Made by a program: the position numbers and the translations under genes. 64,000 nucleotides of DNA from positions 1 through 64,000 of the forward strand of contig WRFE01000001.1 of NCBI GenBank assembly GCA_009778965.1. The letters are read 5' to 3'. Source of the stretch: Candidatus Endomicrobium labiotermitis. GTDB taxonomy: Bacteria > Elusimicrobiota > Endomicrobiia > Endomicrobiales > Endomicrobiaceae. This document shows, piece after piece, positions 1 through 8,577 of the stretch (within the stretch, counting starts at the first letter, position 1; each line of letters opens with the position of its first letter). A model generated the notes under the pieces. It was given only the letters and a program-made list of their open reading frames with translations, did no database searches and was not told where the DNA came from.

Positions 1-341
1 CTTGGAAAATTTTCAAAACCTAAATTATACCCCTGGCCGTTTGTATCCAAAAGACCGTTCCCTGTAGTAAAAACCAAAGGGCGCGGCGCCATTTTAAAAG
101 AAGCTCTCGGATTATAACTGGCTTCTTCCGAAGTTCTGTTATAAATATACGTCGAACCAAACCATCTGTTTGTAGGATAAGGCGTTTTTACGGCAGAACC
201 GACTTTAGGAGCGCCCAGCGTGACAACATTTCCGATATTACGGAATTTTGCTTTACCCCAAGGAGCTGTAGCGGCAAAAACAACCGTAGAAATAACGGTC
301 AAAAAAATAAAAATTACAGGGAATATTTTTATGAATTTCAT
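1..341 (-). CDS. Secreted GH81-like protein, N-terminal fragment (cut by window edge)
   Basis: This is an open frame read from the ATG at 341 to the window edge, 113 codons. It opens with a signal peptide of about 23 residues ending VVFA. It then has the segment PYPTNRWFGSTYIYN, which matches PYAYPTNRWWGAAYIDN of the complete GH81 protein just upstream, so it looks like a tandem paralogue and probably a second endo-beta-1,3-glucanase. The start lies 14 bp after the stop of that gene on the same strand, so the two are probably cotranscribed. The catalytic part is outside the window, so activity cannot be judged. The upstream GAGATG gives only a weak ribosome binding site. Confidence 0.8.
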   Translation of the reverse strand, partial: MKFIKIFPVIFIFLTVISTVVFAATAPWGKAKFRNIGNVVTLGAPKVGSAVKTPYPTNRWFGSTYIYNRTSEEASYNPRASFKMAPRPLVFTTGNGLLDTNGQGYNLGFENFP

Positions 342-355
342 TTAACATCTCTTTT

Positions 356-3300
356 TCAACGTTCTATCGCGATTTTGCCTTTAGATGTTTTTCCGCCGGA
401 ATTAATGTGGTACATATATATTCCCGAGGCAATTTTGCTGCCGGAATTGTTGTTAACATTCCATATATATTCACCGTCAAAATTGACTTTCATGCTAAAA
501 ACCATTTCTCCAGCAATATTAAAAATCTTTATCAGATCTCCATGTTTTAAATTAGCGAACCTGATTCCCGTACCCCCGTGTTTTGACGGTTTGTACGGAT
601 TGGGATAGGCAAATACTTTACTATCAGTGACAATGGCAACTGCTGCTGCAAAATGAATATCGGTTTTTGAATCAACAACATTATGAACAAAACTTTTAGG
701 ACTAAAATTATGAAACGGACTTTCCGGAGTTATAATATAAGTTGCTGAGGCCATGGCATCCGTTATACTGTATTTTCCGTCTGCCGCTGTAACAACCGTA
801 GAAGTGGTCTTTGACACGGAATTGTAAATGTGCACTTTTATATTCGGAACAGGCTCGCCGTTAATGGTTATTTTTCCGCCGAGTTCATAAAGAAGAGCAG
901 GTATTACTAAAACGTATTTTCCTGTTTTGTTTATCTGCGTTTTTATTCTCAGATTCGCGGTATTTATACCTGAAGATTTAATCGTCAGCGTCTCAATAAC
1001 AGGAAAACCTGTAACTCCGAGAGAGTCGTCATAATAAGCCAGTTTTATATCACTTACTGTTCCTGTTGAAAATGATAAATCCGTACAGTCAACATAAAGC
1101 GCAGTATTGCTTATATTTGTATTTGCCGCCTTAATCTCAAAAGCCGGAGAAAGATAAGCAAAATCCGGATTGGACGAGGGAGCGGAAAACGAAGACACGC
1201 TGACTTTATCAGAATATTTTGACAAAGCTAAAGCGTACCAGTTTCCGTTTTGATGCATAGCGGCAAGCGAATCGTACTTAGAAATTTTATAATCATTATC
1301 TATAACTGCCGTAGTCATAGGAGGCACTTCAATTTCTTTACCGGATGGATAAATTTTGATTTTTTTATAAGAGGAAGTGCTATTATTAAATGCAAAAAAA
1401 GTATTTTGACTGCCTTTAGTCATTGCGGTAAAAAACGGACTGTCTGAGGTGAAAGAAGTGTTAACCTTTCCATACTCATTAAAAAAGTTTATAAAATGAT
1501 ATGAATAAGACATACTGCTGCCTTCCTCCGCAGAAAAACCTCCGGCAATAAAATCGCTAAGCGCGTCAGCAGCATTAAATAAAGATTTATATCTGAGCCA
1601 AATATCTTTCCACATAGACGTTGGGGTTTCGGCTGTCATTTTATCATAGTATTTTTTCGCGTCGAATGTTTCATACCCCATGTATAGCATCGAAGGCGTA
1701 AGCGGCAGTATCCATATCCCATATTTTTCTTGAGCCGTCGGACCGGCCCATTCCCAATGAACCCTGTATTTTAAAGCATTGTCATATAAAATTCCGCCGC
1801 GGCGGCTATAACCAAGCGGACCATAAATTTCGTCCCTTGGGTCAAAATAGTATTCTTCCGCGGCTCTGCTTTCAGTCGTATATCCGTACATACCAAGTTT
1901 TATCCATTCGGAATTATTTGTCATAACACCCCAAAGATAAATACCTGCCCATGCGTTCATTGCTTCCGATATAGATTCCTGATCATTTCCGTCATCGCCC
2001 GCATCGCTGGAGCCTTTTCCGTTAGACCAGCTGTGTCCTGCATAAACGTCAAAATTTCTTAAAAAAGGAAAACTTTGATTGTTTCTGTCCGGATTTGCAA
2101 AATCTCTTATAAGCAAATCCACTATCCCTTTATATTGTGAAGTCAAAGCAAATTCAGGCTCATATATTGCAAGTATTGCCGAAGCATAAATAAAATATCC
2201 GTAGTGGAAATGATGATCGTTATATATTTCTGTTCCGAAATCGTAAGGATCTCCGATAATTCCGCCCCAAGCGCTGTCATATTTAAAAGACTTCCCTGCT
2301 AAACCTTTATACCACGCTTCAAGCTCATCCTTTAACTGCTTTATCATCGCATTGCGCTCTGTCATTTTACCGGCTTGATGAAAAATAGGAATCAAATTAG
2401 CGGCTTTTGCAAGAGCTTTTCCGGCATAATATGTATCCTGTATACCGGAGGGACCCTTAACGGTAGTAATAACAAAATTATTGTCATTAGTCATATAATT
2501 TTCAAGTCTGAAACGGTTAGCTTCCGGAACTTCATAAGTTAAGTTAGGCAAAACCCCGTAAAATTCATATCTTGTCTGAAAAGACTCACCCTCATAAACT
2601 TTAAGTTTTCCTCGTAAAGTCGTATATTCCGGAGCAACGGCATTACGAATCCCTGATTCAATATTTTTCCACTGATGAGGATACAATGCAAACAATGTCT
2701 TTTTATCCTCAAAACCTACACCTGTCCTTTTAGGAACCATCATATACTTAAATGTTGTGGTAATAGAAGAATCACTATTTTTATCCCACTTAACTTCTGT
2801 ACCCGTTATAAAATTATATGCGTATTTGCGATATTCATTATACACAGGCATAATATCTGACACATTCGGATAGTTTGCCTTACTGCCAAGATAAGCAACG
2901 ACTATATACCTATCTCCTTCGGTGTCTGTACCTGCGGGAAAATTTATTCCCAACCTATAGCCCCAATCATCTGGAACAGAAAAAGTTGTTCCCGGAGGAG
3001 CATATATAGCAAACCATTGCTCCTGACCTGCGCTGCCTTGCGATATAATTCCTCCATCACCGGCATTATGCGCTATGTTTGACCACGCCGGCCATAAAGA
3101 CAAATACGGATAAGCCCCTGGAGCAAATGTACTATATGTAAAAACTCCGCCTTTTACAAAAGTTGTAGTCATTTTTGCAGAATTTGCTATATTTTGTATT
3201 TCCGCAGTTACAGCCCAATCGGAATATGATGTCACTTTTAACGGAGCAGCATTAAATGATCTTAAATTTGGATCAGAACTTACATACAGCCGTAAAATAC

Positions 3301-3673
3301 CTGTTTCAGGATTCACTGCCGCCACGTCAGCGCCTCGTAAACCGGGATTTGGAGCGCTCAAATGATAACCTGCATTATTACCATCTTTTACAAATTTTAT
3401 ATAAGTTGTGCCCAACGACATCATTAATGAATATGCGCTATGAACATTATCAATATACGCAGCTCCCCACCACCTGTTGGTAGGATATGCGTAAGGTTGG
3501 GCAGCCATTCTTGCTGCAGGATTTGTCATTCCAAGCGAAGTAGTATTAATATTTCCGAGATTCCATGGCACTCCGGAAGGAACCGAAGGTTTTGTTGGAG
3601 CGGTTAACGCAGTAGCAGCAAAAAATATAAAAGCAAGCGAATTTAAAAAAACTACCTTGAGAGTTTTGCTCAT
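356..3673 (-). CDS. Secreted GH81 endo-1,3-beta-glucanase with C-terminal sorting domain
   Basis: This 1105-residue exported enzyme is predicted to cut beta-1,3-glucan such as laminarin or callose. A signal peptide covers about residues 1-25. The GH81 domain spans about 30-780 and carries the family hallmarks DHHFHYGYF (Asp486), GHSW (546-549) and QESISEAMNAW (Glu566 and Glu570, the usual catalytic region). A CarboxypepD_reg-like beta-sandwich follows at about 932-1008. The tail, about 1020-1105, has the YPNPYKPS and YIWNVNNNSG pattern of FlgD/type IX secretion sorting domains. It starts 3 bp after the upstream membrane gene, behind a GAGG ribosome binding site. The family assignment is firm; the substrate and secretion route are inferred. 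Confidence 0.9.
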   Translation of the reverse strand: MSKTLKVVFLNSLAFIFFAATALTAPTKPSVPSGVPWNLGNINTTSLGMTNPAARMAAQPYAYPTNRWWGAAYIDNVHSAYSLMMSLGTTYIKFVKDGNNAGYHLSAPNPGLRGADVAAVNPETGILRLYVSSDPNLRSFNAAPLKVTSYSDWAVTAEIQNIANSAKMTTTFVKGGVFTYSTFAPGAYPYLSLWPAWSNIAHNAGDGGIISQGSAGQEQWFAIYAPPGTTFSVPDDWGYRLGINFPAGTDTEGDRYIVVAYLGSKANYPNVSDIMPVYNEYRKYAYNFITGTEVKWDKNSDSSITTTFKYMMVPKRTGVGFEDKKTLFALYPHQWKNIESGIRNAVAPEYTTLRGKLKVYEGESFQTRYEFYGVLPNLTYEVPEANRFRLENYMTNDNNFVITTVKGPSGIQDTYYAGKALAKAANLIPIFHQAGKMTERNAMIKQLKDELEAWYKGLAGKSFKYDSAWGGIIGDPYDFGTEIYNDHHFHYGYFIYASAILAIYEPEFALTSQYKGIVDLLIRDFANPDRNNQSFPFLRNFDVYAGHSWSNGKGSSDAGDDGNDQESISEAMNAWAGIYLWGVMTNNSEWIKLGMYGYTTESRAAEEYYFDPRDEIYGPLGYSRRGGILYDNALKYRVHWEWAGPTAQEKYGIWILPLTPSMLYMGYETFDAKKYYDKMTAETPTSMWKDIWLRYKSLFNAADALSDFIAGGFSAEEGSSMSYSYHFINFFNEYGKVNTSFTSDSPFFTAMTKGSQNTFFAFNNSTSSYKKIKIYPSGKEIEVPPMTTAVIDNDYKISKYDSLAAMHQNGNWYALALSKYSDKVSVSSFSAPSSNPDFAYLSPAFEIKAANTNISNTALYVDCTDLSFSTGTVSDIKLAYYDDSLGVTGFPVIETLTIKSSGINTANLRIKTQINKTGKYVLVIPALLYELGGKITINGEPVPNIKVHIYNSVSKTTSTVVTAADGKYSITDAMASATYIITPESPFHNFSPKSFVHNVVDSKTDIHFAAAVAIVTDSKVFAYPNPYKPSKHGGTGIRFANLKHGDLIKIFNIAGEMVFSMKVNFDGEYIWNVNNNSGSKIASGIYMYHINSGGKTSKGKIAIER

Positions 3674-3676
3674 CTG

Positions 3677-4510
3677 TTAAATCCTCTTGCTCATTTTCAG
3701 ACGGAACTCATCATAATAGTTTTCTACGTATATATCCATTCCGTGCTTTTTCATATAATAATCAAACTTTTTAAGGCTTATTATGTAATCCACAATAAGA
3801 TAAACTCCGGCGCCCAGAATTAAAGCCCCGGCTATGCCCTCATAAACATTATTCATTTCTTCTTTATATTTTTTATCCCATGTGTATTTGATATTTACGA
3901 TTTCGACTAATTCAATATCGGGATTAGTATCGGGATACCAATAATTTTGTTCTCCCAACGGATCATTAAAAGCGGCCACTGACTTAAGATAAGTTATGGT
4001 ATTTGTCCATTCGTTGGTTTGACCTACTACCGAAGAATTAAGACCATACTGCATATCGGTAAATACAACGGGAACTCCATCAGGATTTCCTCTGTAATCC
4101 GGCGCAGGATAATAGAAACCGGATTGATAACCTGTACTTCTGTATCTTACTTCAAATCCGATATTTCTTAAAGTAACATTGCCGATATTTTGAATAGTTC
4201 CCCGAGATTCAAGCGTTACCCAGCCTACTTGACCGGGCGTATTTTGCCAGCGACCGTTGGGAATGCCATAATTAAAATCTATTGCCGGCTTTGATATATC
4301 AACTTTGACTGTCCTGAAACCGTCATACGCCAATGCACCGCCGCCTACTATAAGTAAAAGTCCGTAAAGTATTCTCAATTTGGATTTATATTCTCCGATG
4401 TCTTCATAGCTTACTCCGCCGTAAGCATGAATAGGCGTCGGCAGGACTATAGCAATATTTATATTTAATAAACACGCAAAAAGTAAAACAGCTGTTATTT
4501 TTTTGTACAT
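3677..4510 (-). CDS. Hypothetical membrane protein between response regulator and glucanase
   Basis: I do not recognise this 277-residue protein. Residues 1-29 look like a signal peptide ending IHA. A hydrophobic helix follows at about 46-62, and a second lies at about 225-246 before a basic, Tyr- and Lys-rich cytoplasmic-looking tail. The region between the helices (about 63-215) is polar and rich in beta-prone and aromatic residues, as expected of an extracytoplasmic domain. It is preceded by GGAGAAAAA directly before the ATG. It lies 16 bp after the receiver gene and 3 bp before the GH81 gene, so an operon role with the glucanases is likely but unproven. Confidence 0.6.
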   Translation of the reverse strand: MYKKITAVLLFACLLNINIAIVLPTPIHAYGGVSYEDIGEYKSKLRILYGLLLIVGGGALAYDGFRTVKVDISKPAIDFNYGIPNGRWQNTPGQVGWVTLESRGTIQNIGNVTLRNIGFEVRYRSTGYQSGFYYPAPDYRGNPDGVPVVFTDMQYGLNSSVVGQTNEWTNTITYLKSVAAFNDPLGEQNYWYPDTNPDIELVEIVNIKYTWDKKYKEEMNNVYEGIAGALILGAGVYLIVDYIISLKKFDYYMKKHGMDIYVENYYDEFRLKMSKRI

Positions 4511-4526
4511 TTTTTCTCCATGATTT

Positions 4527-4892
4527 CTAAATATGCTTTAATTTTATTTGTTCCAAAAGTTTAAATAATTCCTCAGGATAAACAGGTTTTTGCATATAGC
4601 CTGCGGCGCCGAGTTCTTTTGCCTTTTCTTCCGTAAAAATTATTCCCGAACCGGTTATAAAATAAATATCTACTAAAGGATTAAGCTCTTTAAAATACGG
4701 AAACAAATGATCTCCGTCTAAATCGGGAAGCATAATGTCTAAAAAAACAACGTCAGGACTTTCCTTTTTGAAAACGTCCAAAGCTTCTTCGGCAGTTCCT
4801 GCAAGGCATACGGAAAATCCTTTCCTTTGCACAATTTTCGCCATATTTTCTCTGGCAAAAATTTCATCATCAACAAGCATGATTTTAATCAT
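4527..4892 (-). CDS. Single-domain response regulator (CheY-like receiver)
   Basis: This 121-residue protein is only a receiver domain. It has the acidic pocket Asp8/Asp9, the phosphoacceptor Asp52 in FLDIMLPD, Thr80 and the invariant Lys102 in QKPV. No DNA-binding or enzymatic output domain is attached and no kinase gene is adjacent. It is the first gene of a run containing the membrane protein and the two GH81 genes. The start codon is 6 nt downstream of a good -10 box and has no Shine-Dalgarno sequence, so the mRNA is probably leaderless. How a bare receiver would influence glucanase genes is unknown. Confidence 0.9.
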   Translation of the reverse strand: MIKIMLVDDEIFARENMAKIVQRKGFSVCLAGTAEEALDVFKKESPDVVFLDIMLPDLDGDHLFPYFKELNPLVDIYFITGSGIIFTEEKAKELGAAGYMQKPVYPEELFKLLEQIKLKHI

Positions 4893-4898
4893 AATGAA

Positions 4899-4927
4899 AT
4901 TTTATCAAAAACAACAGATAAAGACAA
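4899..4927 (-). promoter_or_regulatory. Sigma70-type promoter of the receiver-GH81 operon
   Basis: On the minus strand TTGTCT (4927-4922), 17 bp, then TAAAAT (4904-4899), followed after only 6 nt by the ATG. The predicted transcription start falls at or next to the start codon. Confidence 0.6.
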
Positions 4928-4975
4928 TGAACAAAACGGCAAAGAACAAAGTACAGAGTACAAAGTTTAAAAGTC
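4921..4975. repeat. AT-rich intergenic repeat of the AACAAAGTACA type
   Basis: The stretch contains overlapping repeats of the kind AAAGAACAAAGTACAGAGTACAAAG. Similar low-complexity AACAAATAACAATTA strings recur near 6131, 48787, 52982 and 53043. It overlaps the -35 end of the receiver promoter. Confidence 0.45.
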
Positions 4976-5057
4976 GTATTTCAATGTATTATAGGTTTTC
5001 GTTATACGAAAACACATAATTTGTACTTTTATATTTGTTATTTGAAAATTGTCGTTA

Positions 5058-5426
5058 TTAGATTCCGTAGTATTTATTTTCAGGCAAAGTAAACGCGGAT
5101 TCTATATGCGTTATTTCGCTGCCGTTTATAGCGATCACGTCAAATCTTATATTATCTTTTGTTGGATTTCGTTTCAAGTAAATAACTGCGGATTTTATTA
5201 TTTTTTGCTGTTTTTGAAATGTTACCGATTCCTGAGGAGCGCCAGTGTCTGAGGATTTTCTGTATTTTACTTCCACAAAAACCAGATAGTCTTTGCGTTT
5301 CACTATTATGTCTATTTCACCAAATTTGGTATTAAAATTTGTTTCAATTATTTTATAGCCGTTTTTCGTTAAAAATACGGCAGCTTCTTTTTCTTTGCAA
5401 AATCCTGTTTTTCTGGCGTCAGCCAT
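5058..5426 (-). CDS. yraN: YraN/UPF0102 family nuclease-fold protein
   Basis: A 122-residue protein of the UPF0102 family, which has a restriction-endonuclease-like fold. The PD-(D/E)XK core is visible as Glu14, GEIDII (Asp39) and VEVKYR (Glu52 and Lys54). Length is normal for the family. Its biochemical role is not established; it may act in DNA processing. The first codons overlap the end of rnhB by 8 bp, giving translational coupling, and the pairing rnhB-yraN next to rplS-trmD is common in bacteria. Confidence 0.88.
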   Translation of the reverse strand: MADARKTGFCKEKEAAVFLTKNGYKIIETNFNTKFGEIDIIVKRKDYLVFVEVKYRKSSDTGAPQESVTFQKQQKIIKSAVIYLKRNPTKDNIRFDVIAINGSEITHIESAFTLPENKYYGI

Positions 5427-6039
5427 TGGAGTTTCCCGAATAAAGTTTTACGGGAGCAAAGGATTTACGGTGTATCGGACACGCGCCGTAAGTCTTTAAA
5501 GCCTCCATATGAACCGGGGTTCCGTAACCCTTATGTTTTTCAAATTTATATAAAGGATACTGCCTTGAGTATTCAAGCATAAGCCTGTCTCTTGTGACTT
5601 TAGCCAATACTGAAGCGGCGGCAATGACTGCGCTTTTCGCATCGCCGTCTATAACGGCTTCCTGATTAAATTTTAAATCCGGTATTTTATGATTGCCGTC
5701 TATAAGACACAGTTCCGGTTTTATATTCAATCCCTCAACGGAATTTTTCATTGCAATAAATGTTGCCTGCAAAATATTAACTTCATCAATTACGGTATTG
5801 TCAACCGACGAAATAAAGTAAGCCAAAGCTTTTTCTTTAATAATGTCAAAAAGAATAGTTCTCTTTTTTTCGGTAAGTTTTTTGGAATCGTTTAAATAAG
5901 GAATCTCTATACCCTGCGGAAGTATAACTGCCGCCGCGGTTACAGGACCTGCCAAAGGACCTCTCCCCGCTTCATCAACGCCGGCAACAAATTTGAAACC
6001 TTTTTCATAATAGTTTTTATCGAATACAAATAAATCCAT
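5419..6039 (-). CDS. rnhB: Ribonuclease HII
   Basis: RNase HII cleaves RNA in RNA-DNA hybrids and starts ribonucleotide removal from DNA. The protein has the GVDEAGRGPLAGPV signature near its N-terminus (catalytic Asp22/Glu23) and LIDGNH further on. I start it at the ATG at 6039 (206 residues). A longer frame opens at 6135, but its extra 32 codons have no similarity to the family and run through an intergenic repeat. No clear Shine-Dalgarno precedes either start; a TACAAT box lies about 10 nt before the chosen ATG. It follows rplS on the same strand. Confidence 0.93.
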   Translation of the reverse strand: MDLFVFDKNYYEKGFKFVAGVDEAGRGPLAGPVTAAAVILPQGIEIPYLNDSKKLTEKKRTILFDIIKEKALAYFISSVDNTVIDEVNILQATFIAMKNSVEGLNIKPELCLIDGNHKIPDLKFNQEAVIDGDAKSAVIAAASVLAKVTRDRLMLEYSRQYPLYKFEKHKGYGTPVHMEALKTYGACPIHRKSFAPVKLYSGNSNG

Positions 6040-6130
6040 TTTATGTAAAATTGTATTTCTGCGGAGACACTGCCTCTCGCAGAATATAGTGTTAATAAAA
6101 AATGAAGAATGAAAAATTAACGACTTGTTT

Positions 6131-6168
6131 TCCATTCTTCATTATTATTTGTTAATTGTTATTTGCCG
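6131..6168. repeat. AT-rich intergenic repeat (TTGTTAATTGTTATTTG type)
   Basis: The string TTGTTAATTGTTATTTG between rplS and rnhB recurs near 48787-48832, 52982-53010 and 53043-53066, always outside or at the edge of genes. Confidence 0.5.
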
Positions 6169-6172
6169 TTTC

Positions 6173-6571
6173 TTAGTTTGCCGTAACCGGCTGTTCTTGT
6201 GTTTCGGTTTTAGCAACAACCGTTTTTCTTGAAGAATCTTCGGAAATTCTTGCGGCTTTTCCTGAAAGGTTTCTTAAGTAGTAAAGTTTTGCTCTGCGGA
6301 CTTTTCCGCGTCTTGCGATTTCAACTTTGTCTATTCTGGGAGAATTGATCGGAAAAATTCTTTCCACGCCGACACCGAAAGAATTTTTACGAACCGTAAA
6401 AGTTTCAGAAAGACCGCTGCCTTTCATTCTTATGACAACGCCTTCAAAAACCTGTATTCTTTCATTTCCGCCTTCAACGATTTTAAAATGAACTTTCACC
6501 TGATCGCCTGGTTTAAATGAAACTCCCAAATTTTTCTTCTGCAACGCATTAACATGATCTAACAATGACAT
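6173..6571 (-). CDS. rplS: Large ribosomal subunit protein bL19
   Basis: This is the 50S protein L19, which sits at the subunit interface. Diagnostic segments are [30 protein letters not shown] and [15 protein letters not shown]. The first ~115 residues are the normal protein. The last ~15 residues ([17 protein letters not shown]) are a low-complexity tail of the kind often seen in L19. It sits 4 bp after trmD in the standard rpsP-rimM-trmD-rplS order. Confidence 0.97.
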   Translation of the reverse strand: MSLLDHVNALQKKNLGVSFKPGDQVKVHFKIVEGGNERIQVFEGVVIRMKGSGLSETFTVRKNSFGVGVERIFPINSPRIDKVEIARRGKVRRAKLYYLRNLSGKAARISEDSSRKTVVAKTETQEQPVTAN

Positions 6572-6575
6572 TTTG

Positions 6576-7298
6576 CTACTCCTCTTTATTAAACTGCTGT
6601 ATTTTTATCAAATCCGGACGGCGCTTTTTTGTTCTCTCAAACGATTGCTTTTTGCGCCATCCGTCTATTTCTTTATGATTGCCAGATAATAAAATATCGG
6701 GAACTTTTTTTCCTTTAAAAACTGCCGGTCTTGTATAATGCGGATAATCCAGCATCCCGTTAAAAAACGAATCGTTCTTCACCGAATTTTCATCTTTGAC
6801 TACACCCGGAATCATTCTTGCTACGGAATCAACTAATACCATAGCCGGAATTTCCCCTCCGGTAAGAACATAATCGCCTATGGAAATTTCCTCATCTACA
6901 AAATCCATTATGCGTTCATCAACGCCTTCGTAATGACCGCACAAAATAACCAGATGTTTAAACTTTGAAAGGTCTTTTACAATTTCGCAGTTTAAAGTTT
7001 TTCCCTGAGGCGACATGAAGATAACCAATGGCTTATTATAAGGATTTTTATATTCTTTATTCCTTTTTTTTACGCCCGCGCTTTTGAGCGCGTCATAAAG
7101 CGGTTCGGGTTTCATCACCATACCCGCTCCGCCGCCGAAAGGTTTGTCATCAACTTTTTTATGTTTATCTTTAGAGAAAGAACGAATATCAATACAATTA
7201 ATTTCTATAAGTTTCTTTTCGCGCGCTTTTGCCAAAATACTTTCGGTCATGGGACCGCAAAACATTTTCGGAAATATAGTGAGAATATCAATCTTCAT
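6576..7298 (-). CDS. trmD: tRNA (guanine37-N1)-methyltransferase
   Basis: TrmD methylates G37 next to the anticodon using S-adenosylmethionine and prevents +1 frameshifting. The protein shows the SPOUT trefoil-knot signature [10 protein letters not shown] followed by [14 protein letters not shown], plus the PHYTRP motif. I start it at the ATG at 7298 (240 residues, [10 protein letters not shown]), the usual family N-terminus; the frame extends 29 codons upstream but that part lies inside rimM. The start overlaps the end of rimM by 11 bp, so translation is coupled. Confidence 0.96.
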   Translation of the reverse strand: MKIDILTIFPKMFCGPMTESILAKAREKKLIEINCIDIRSFSKDKHKKVDDKPFGGGAGMVMKPEPLYDALKSAGVKKRNKEYKNPYNKPLVIFMSPQGKTLNCEIVKDLSKFKHLVILCGHYEGVDERIMDFVDEEISIGDYVLTGGEIPAMVLVDSVARMIPGVVKDENSVKNDSFFNGMLDYPHYTRPAVFKGKKVPDILLSGNHKEIDGWRKKQSFERTKKRRPDLIKIQQFNKEE

Positions 7299-7602
7299 AA
7301 ACGGAGTAACCGTTATATTCCGGTAAACCGTCGGCAGATTTTGCCGCCGCGTAAATATCCGCGTATCCAGCCGGAAGCGTAACAAAAATTTTCTTTCTCA
7401 AAAAATTAACTTCTTTAACTATATTTTTCAAAGCCGGAATCAAAATTTCTTCATTGTCGTAACGAACAACCCACACATCGTTACTGCCTGTCAATATAAC
7501 GTCGGAAAGGACACCCAAGCGTTCTCCGGACTGGTCAAAAACCTCAAAGCCCAAAATCTCGGATACCTTCCACTTTGTTTCTCCGGTCTGTTTGCGCTTC
7601 AT
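7288..7602 (-). CDS. rimM: RimM-like 16S processing factor reduced to its PRC-barrel domain
   Basis: RimM assists 30S head assembly by binding uS19. The family normally has about 165-180 residues, an N-terminal beta-barrel plus a C-terminal PRC barrel. This copy has 104. It begins about where the linker to the PRC barrel would be and keeps [27 protein letters not shown] and [14 protein letters not shown]. Only 4 bp separate it from khpA, so no room exists for the missing half, and no matching frame is hidden there. Position between khpA and trmD is the standard one. It may be a genuine reduced RimM that keeps the uS19-binding part. Confidence 0.82.
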   Translation of the reverse strand: MKRKQTGETKWKVSEILGFEVFDQSGERLGVLSDVILTGSNDVWVVRYDNEEILIPALKNIVKEVNFLRKKIFVTLPAGYADIYAAAKSADGLPEYNGYSVYED

Positions 7603-7606
7603 CTTA

Positions 7607-7837
7607 CTACTCTACTATTTCTACGGTAGCTCTTTTATCAAGTTTCGCGGAAGCAGAGTTTACGATAATTCTTATCGCTTTTATTATTCTGCCTTCTTTA
7701 CCGATAATTTTGCCTCTGTCACCGTCAGCAACTTTAAGTTCCAAAACTGTCGCTTTTTCGCCGGCAATTTCTTTTACTTCTACCTGATCCGGATTGTCAA
7801 CCAACGATTTCGCAATGTAAAGCACTAAGTCTTTCAT
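7607..7837 (-). CDS. khpA: KhpA-type KH-domain RNA-binding protein
   Basis: A 76-residue single-KH-domain protein (YlqC/KhpA family) that binds RNA, and in other bacteria partners KhpB. The GxxG loop is visible in GKIIGKEGRII. I chose the ATG at 7837, which has GGAGGA just upstream; a start 7 codons earlier would lie upstream of that ribosome binding site. It sits between rpsP and rimM, the usual place for this gene in many phyla. Confidence 0.93.
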   Translation of the reverse strand: MKDLVLYIAKSLVDNPDQVEVKEIAGEKATVLELKVADGDRGKIIGKEGRIIKAIRIIVNSASAKLDKRATVEIVE

Positions 7838-7876
7838 GATTCCTCCATTATGGAACAACTGCTTACCGCAATGAGA

Positions 7877-8125
7877 TTACTTGTTTTCAGTAGGAACTTT
7901 TTTTATAAGTTCAGCTACGGTATCGGACGGTATCGCGCCCGTGCCGAGCCAGTAATTCACTCTTTCCATATTAACATTAAGCTTATTGTCTACGGCTATA
8001 GGATCGTACTGACCTAAAATTTCAATAGGTTTTCCGTCTCTTTTTGCCCTATGGTCAATAGCAACCACTCTGTAATAAGGTCTTTTTGGTTTGCCTTTTC
8101 TTTGCAAACGAATTTTAACTGCCAT
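7877..8125 (-). CDS. rpsP: Small ribosomal subunit protein bS16
   Basis: This 82-residue protein is 30S protein S16, with the characteristic start AVKIRLQRKGKPKRPYYRVV and IEILGQYDP. It is the first gene of the ribosomal/tRNA-modification cluster. The ATG has a strong GGAGGA ribosome binding site, and a consensus promoter lies about 50 nt upstream, so this gene, unlike several others here, has a conventional leader. Confidence 0.97.
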   Translation of the reverse strand: MAVKIRLQRKGKPKRPYYRVVAIDHRAKRDGKPIEILGQYDPIAVDNKLNVNMERVNYWLGTGAIPSDTVAELIKKVPTENK

Positions 8126-8174
8126 CTTCTTCCTCCGTTTAAGGCTAATGCCCCACTTGTACTGTGAATTTGGT

Positions 8175-8203
8175 ATTATATATCAATTATTTAAGTTTGT
8201 CAA
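8175..8203 (-). promoter_or_regulatory. Consensus sigma70 promoter of the rpsP operon
   Basis: On the minus strand TTGACA (8203-8198), 17 bp, TATAAT (8180-8175): a perfect consensus promoter. It predicts a leader of roughly 43 nt before rpsP. Confidence 0.85.
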
Positions 8204-8298
8204 ATATAAATTACGTCAAAATACACCTTAATTTAATCAGGTTTTGTTTGCGACCGGCGCCTTATTACGTATACGAGCGAGTATTTTTCTCTTTATTT

Positions 8299-8363
8299 GT
8301 CATTCCCGCTTTCGCGGGAATCCCGGTTAAATTAATCCCCGATAAAAACATTCGGGGATGACA
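8299..8363. repeat. Intergenic repeat with inverted GTCAT/ATGAC ends
   Basis: It begins GTCATTCCCGCTTTCGCGGG and ends CATTCGGGGATGACAC, so both the whole unit and its parts can pair. Related units with the same GTCAT...ATGAC ends lie near 8487, 11008, 15794, 31131, 38651, 39292, 40241, 50885 and 59519. This and the two repeats just downstream fill most of the 450-bp gap between rpsP and the LysM/M23 gene; no gene is visible in it. Confidence 0.7.
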
Positions 8364-8373
8364 CTAAAGTGTC

Positions 8374-8437
8374 AGTTTTGAAATTGCTTAAAAAATGCGA
8401 ATGATTGCAATTCAGCGTCAAAGCAGACAAAACGAAA
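8374..8437 (+). repeat. Dispersed repeat, copy 1 of a 60-bp family
   Basis: The stretch starting GTTTTGAAATTGCTTAAAAA and containing TGCAATTCAG and AAAGCA matches, in reverse orientation, the sequence at 45446-45505. The two copies share most bases over about 60 bp. Confidence 0.7.
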
Positions 8438-8486
8438 AATAACTTATTTACAAGAGGTACTTTTATTACTAAAATATAATCTTTGA

Positions 8487-8564
8487 TGTCATTCTGAATG
8501 CAGCGAAGTGAAATGAAGAATCCAGACTTTAACATCTAGATGTTTCGCTTCACTCAACATGACA
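8487..8564. repeat. Intergenic repeat with inverted ends (GCAGCGAAGTGAAATG type)
   Basis: It begins TGTCATTCTGAATGCAGCG and ends CAACATGACA, with internal complementary parts GAAGTGAA and TTCGCTTCACT. A relative lies at 50885-50963. Confidence 0.65.
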
Positions 8565-8577
8565 GACAAAACTGTAA

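Noticed and set aside
375..608. Plus-strand open frame inside the GH81 gene
   Set aside because: It is an antisense shadow of the glucanase gene without ribosome binding site or recognisable domain.
6040..6135. 32-codon extension of rnhB
   Set aside because: No similarity to the family, runs through an intergenic repeat; the ATG at 6039 starts at the conserved N-terminus.
7299..7385. 29-codon extension of trmD
   Set aside because: Lies inside rimM; the family begins at MKIDILT.
8126..8298. Possible small gene or ncRNA upstream of rpsP
   Set aside because: Only the rpsP leader and promoter are visible; open frames there have no ribosome binding site.
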